Of a stretch of 43,764 nucleotides of DNA, positions 41,660 to 43,764 are shown one piece after another (within the stretch, counting starts at the first letter, position 1; each line of letters starts with the position of its first letter). The notes beneath the pieces were generated by a model. It worked only from the letters and a program-made list of their open reading frames with translations, was not told where the DNA came from and did no database searches. The stretch is from Bacteroidales bacterium (GTDB lineage Bacteria > Bacteroidota > Bacteroidia > Bacteroidales > JAAUTT01), in the NCBI GenBank assembly GCA_025350365.1, contig JANXXY010000224.1, positions 1 to 43,764 on the forward strand, read 5' to 3'. Both the position numbers and the translations under genes were made by a program.

Positions 41660-42355
41660 ATGAGATCACAAAAGAAAATTGATATTGCTTACCTTGAGAA
41701 ATATCGGGGGATATTTTTCCAGATAGGAATTATCATTGTTCTTTGCATCGTTTTTTTTGCCATTGAATGGAATACCCAGCCATCCAAAAAAGAAAATGTT
41801 ATACAGGCAATGGATGAACCTGTTAAACAAATAATATTTACAGGCGAACAAATAAAGGAAATAAATACTCTTCCACAACCTTTGCAATTAGTGCCTTATG
41901 AGATAAAGGTAGTTGACAGTAATGTGCAAATTGATGATGAAATAAAGATAAATCCTAATTTTTCACAGGATTTTGTTATACGTCCAATTGAATTTTCTCC
42001 CAAAACTCAAAATGAGGAGAAAGTAAAAGACGATAAGGTATTTGTGATAGTTGAAGAAATGCCTTTATTCAATGGAGGCAATTCAAATACATTTAGAGAT
42101 TGGATTCAAAAAAACATCAAATATCCTGACATAGCCAGTGAAAACGGGATTAAAGGGAATGTACTCATTTCGTTTAGCATAAACAGCATCGGAGAAGTTT
42201 GTGATGTAAAGGTTCTTCGGGGCATTGATCCTTCATTAGACAAAGAAGCAGTTAGGATAATTTCTTCATCACCAAAATGGACACCGGGAAAACACAACGG
42301 TAAAAATGTTAAAGTTATATTTAACTTTAATGTAAGGTTCGTTTTGCAAAATTGA
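41660..42355 (+). CDS. TonB-family protein
   Basis: TonB transfers energy from the inner membrane to outer-membrane receptors. The 231-residue protein has one N-terminal membrane helix (about residues 18-37), a periplasmic linker rich in I, P and charged residues, and a C-terminal TonB domain at about 150-230 (YPDIASENGIKGNVLISFSI, then SPKWTPGKHNGKNVKVIFNF). No ExbB or ExbD gene is beside it, as is common for Bacteroidota TonB paralogues. The preceding 266-base gap contains a terminator and no gene. Confidence 0.85.
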   Translation: MRSQKKIDIAYLEKYRGIFFQIGIIIVLCIVFFAIEWNTQPSKKENVIQAMDEPVKQIIFTGEQIKEINTLPQPLQLVPYEIKVVDSNVQIDDEIKINPNFSQDFVIRPIEFSPKTQNEEKVKDDKVFVIVEEMPLFNGGNSNTFRDWIQKNIKYPDIASENGIKGNVLISFSINSIGEVCDVKVLRGIDPSLDKEAVRIISSSPKWTPGKHNGKNVKVIFNFNVRFVLQN

Positions 42356-42410
42356 TTATTTTCGAATCTTTAACACTCATTAATTTGTTGATTGAATTTA
42401 ACAAAACTTT

Positions 42411-43604
42411 ATGCCAAATCTATATTCTACAGAAGTAATACCAGAAAAAGCCATATTGATTGGTGTAATAAATAAGTATCAGGATGAGTGTCAGGTAAAT
42501 GATTTTCTTCAGGAACTTGCCTTTTTAACTGAAACTGCCGGTGCTGTGCCCGTAAAAAAATTCATTCAACGACTTGAATCGCCACATCCGCGTACATTTG
42601 TGGGAACTGGTAAACTAGCTGAAATTCAGTCTTACATCAAGGAGAATAATATTGACTTGATTATTTTTGATGATGAACTTACTGCTACACAACTTCGAAA
42701 TCTTGACAAGGTGCTGGAGATTAAAATTCTTGACCGCACTAACCTCATTCTGGATATTTTTGCTAAACGAGCCAAAACATCTTATGCTAAAGCTCAAGTT
42801 GAACTGGCTCAATATCAATATTTGCTTCCCCGACTCACCCGTATGTGGACTCACCTTGAACGGCAGCAAGGAGGTATTGGCATGCGGGGGCCTGGCGAAT
42901 CAGAGTTGGAGACCGACCGCCGTATAATTCGCGACAAAATTGCGGACCTTAAAGAAGACCTCAAGAAAATTGACCGGCAAATGGCTACACAGCGGCAAGG
43001 TCGTGGAAATATTGTTCGGGTGGCTCTGGTGGGTTATACCAATGTTGGTAAATCCACATTGATGAATTTGCTGAGCAAATCGGAGGTATTTGCCGAAAAT
43101 AAATTGTTTGCCACACTCGACACTACTGTGAGAAAGGTAGTTATTAATAGTCTTGCTTTTTTATTAACAGATACTGTTGGGTTTATCCGTAAATTGCCTC
43201 ATCAATTGGTGGAATCGTTTAAATCGACATTAGATGAAGTTCGGGAGGCTGATATTCTGGTGCATGTAGCTGATATTTCTCACCCAGAATTTGAAGAGCA
43301 AATTAATGTTGTGAATCAGACTTTATCAGACCTAAATGCAGCCAGTAAAAAAATTATTATAGTTTTTAACAAGGTGGATGCATTTTCATATGTAGCCAAG
43401 GACGACGACGACCTAACTCCAAAAACCAGAGTGAATTATTCGTTGGACGAACTGAAAAATAGTTGGATGTCTAAACTTAGTCAACAGGCTCTTTTTATAT
43501 CTGCAACTGAAAAAACGAACATTGATGAGCTTAGGAATACCCTTTACGAGGAAACGAAAAAAATACATATCCTGCGTTATCCGGGAGACAGTTATTTGTT
43601 TTAG
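42411..43604 (+). CDS. hflX: Ribosome-associated GTPase HflX
   Basis: HflX splits stalled 70S ribosomes under stress. The 397-residue protein has the N-terminal HflX domain (RTFVGTGKLAEI), the glycine-rich linker GMRGPGESELETDRR, and the G domain with G1 GYTNVGKST at 208-216, the DTVGF switch motif and NKVD. Length is typical of HflX. It starts 55 bases after the TonB-family gene on the same strand. Confidence 0.95.
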   Translation: MPNLYSTEVIPEKAILIGVINKYQDECQVNDFLQELAFLTETAGAVPVKKFIQRLESPHPRTFVGTGKLAEIQSYIKENNIDLIIFDDELTATQLRNLDKVLEIKILDRTNLILDIFAKRAKTSYAKAQVELAQYQYLLPRLTRMWTHLERQQGGIGMRGPGESELETDRRIIRDKIADLKEDLKKIDRQMATQRQGRGNIVRVALVGYTNVGKSTLMNLLSKSEVFAENKLFATLDTTVRKVVINSLAFLLTDTVGFIRKLPHQLVESFKSTLDEVREADILVHVADISHPEFEEQINVVNQTLSDLNAASKKIIIVFNKVDAFSYVAKDDDDLTPKTRVNYSLDELKNSWMSKLSQQALFISATEKTNIDELRNTLYEETKKIHILRYPGDSYLF

Positions 43605-43664
43605 TCTGATAATATTACGTAGGAAGGAATAAACTTGTGCAAAATAAAAAAGTTTCATTACTGA

Positions 43665-43731
43665 CCGACTAAAATAATAAGATTCTTCGCTTCGCTCAGA
43701 ATGACAAACGTTTATGTTAGTTTTTAGTCGG
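43665..43731. repeat. Short inverted-end repeat after hflX
   Basis: CCGACTAAAA (43665-43674) and TTTTAGTCGG (43722-43731) are a perfect 10-base inverted repeat around 47 bases. The inside holds GATTCTTCGCTTCGCTCAGA and then ATGACAAACG, a word set that recurs in many Bacteroidota genomes. It looks like a small interspersed element. Confidence 0.5.
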
Positions 43732-43735
43732 AGGG

Positions 43736-43764
43736 GGTGGTTTGCGGTAAAGCCGCAAACCACC
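43736..43764. repeat. Perfect 12-bp hairpin at the window edge
   Basis: GGTGGTTTGCGG (43736-43747) and CCGCAAACCACC (43753-43764) form a perfect stem with a TAAAG loop. The window ends on its last base, so any T-run or larger element cannot be judged. It may be the hflX terminator or part of the repeat just before it. Confidence 0.5.

Noticed and set aside
43413..43763. Minus-strand ORF of 116 codons at the right edge
   Set aside because: It runs antisense through the hflX 3' end and through repeat words; composition is not protein-like.

Overview
Organism. The window (about 43.8 kb, AT-rich) looks like a chromosomal segment of a free-living member of the Bacteroidota. The reasons are a full NADH-type complex I operon with a short NuoG, a SusC-plug-like peptide, a TonB-family protein, -7 boxes of the Bacteroidota form TAnnTTTG, few Shine-Dalgarno sites, and the many dispersed palindromes common in this phylum. 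Genus cannot be fixed from the sequence. I see no rRNA, tRNA or CRISPR array.

Layout. (1) 119-10889: nuoE-F-G-H-I-J-K-L-M-N, the NADH-input module, the electron-transfer chain and the proton-pumping membrane arm; nuoA-D would lie to the left, outside the window. (2) 10907-16230: an accessory stretch with a DUF2752/DUF4190-type membrane pair, two immunity-like orphans, a truncated RHS protein, a DUF2281-type antitoxin beside a MazF/PemK-type toxin broken by one stop codon, a probable group II intron tail, an IS66 transposase scrap, a small secreted protein and a thioredoxin-fold protein. (3) 16314-16647: a MITE-like element with inverted ends and nested hairpins. (4) 16864-24119: a cellobiose unit made of a Nudix-winged-helix regulator, a GPH sugar transporter, a GH94 cellobiose phosphorylase and a convergent exported GH1 beta-glucosidase. 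Between the two enzymes lies a graveyard holding hsdM and dinD remnants, bracketed by two copies of one palindrome. (5) 24224-27012: a MuiA/DUF4139 protein and an LPG-flippase-like membrane protein. (6) 27236-41393: a signalling locus described below. (7) 41660-43604: a TonB-family protein and HflX. The right edge is repeat-rich.

The most interesting part is 27236-39908, probably running to 41393. In order it encodes a CheR-type methyltransferase, a membrane GAF-PAS-PAS sensor without a kinase domain, a second CheR whose SAM-binding residues are lost, a CheB methylesterase without a receiver domain, a membrane GAF protein, a membrane GAF-PAS-PAS-PP2C (SpoIIE-type) phosphatase, a SiaB-like GHKL protein, a SiaC-like DUF1987 protein with the phosphoacceptor Thr68, and a 1024-residue ABCG-like transporter with a TerB-like N-terminus; a lipoprotein and a secreted protein follow. 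Both GAF-coil-PAS proteins carry the chemoreceptor methylation signature Glu-Glu-x-x-Ala-Thr in the coil after the GAF domain.

My reading (inference) is a non-chemotaxis circuit in which reversible methylation tunes a SiaA-like phosphatase and its SiaB/SiaC partner switch. Since no diguanylate cyclase is present, the output may be the linked ABC exporter. The cellobiose unit reads more simply: the transporter imports cellobiose, GH94 splits it with phosphate, and GH1 hydrolyses beta-glucosides outside the cytoplasm.
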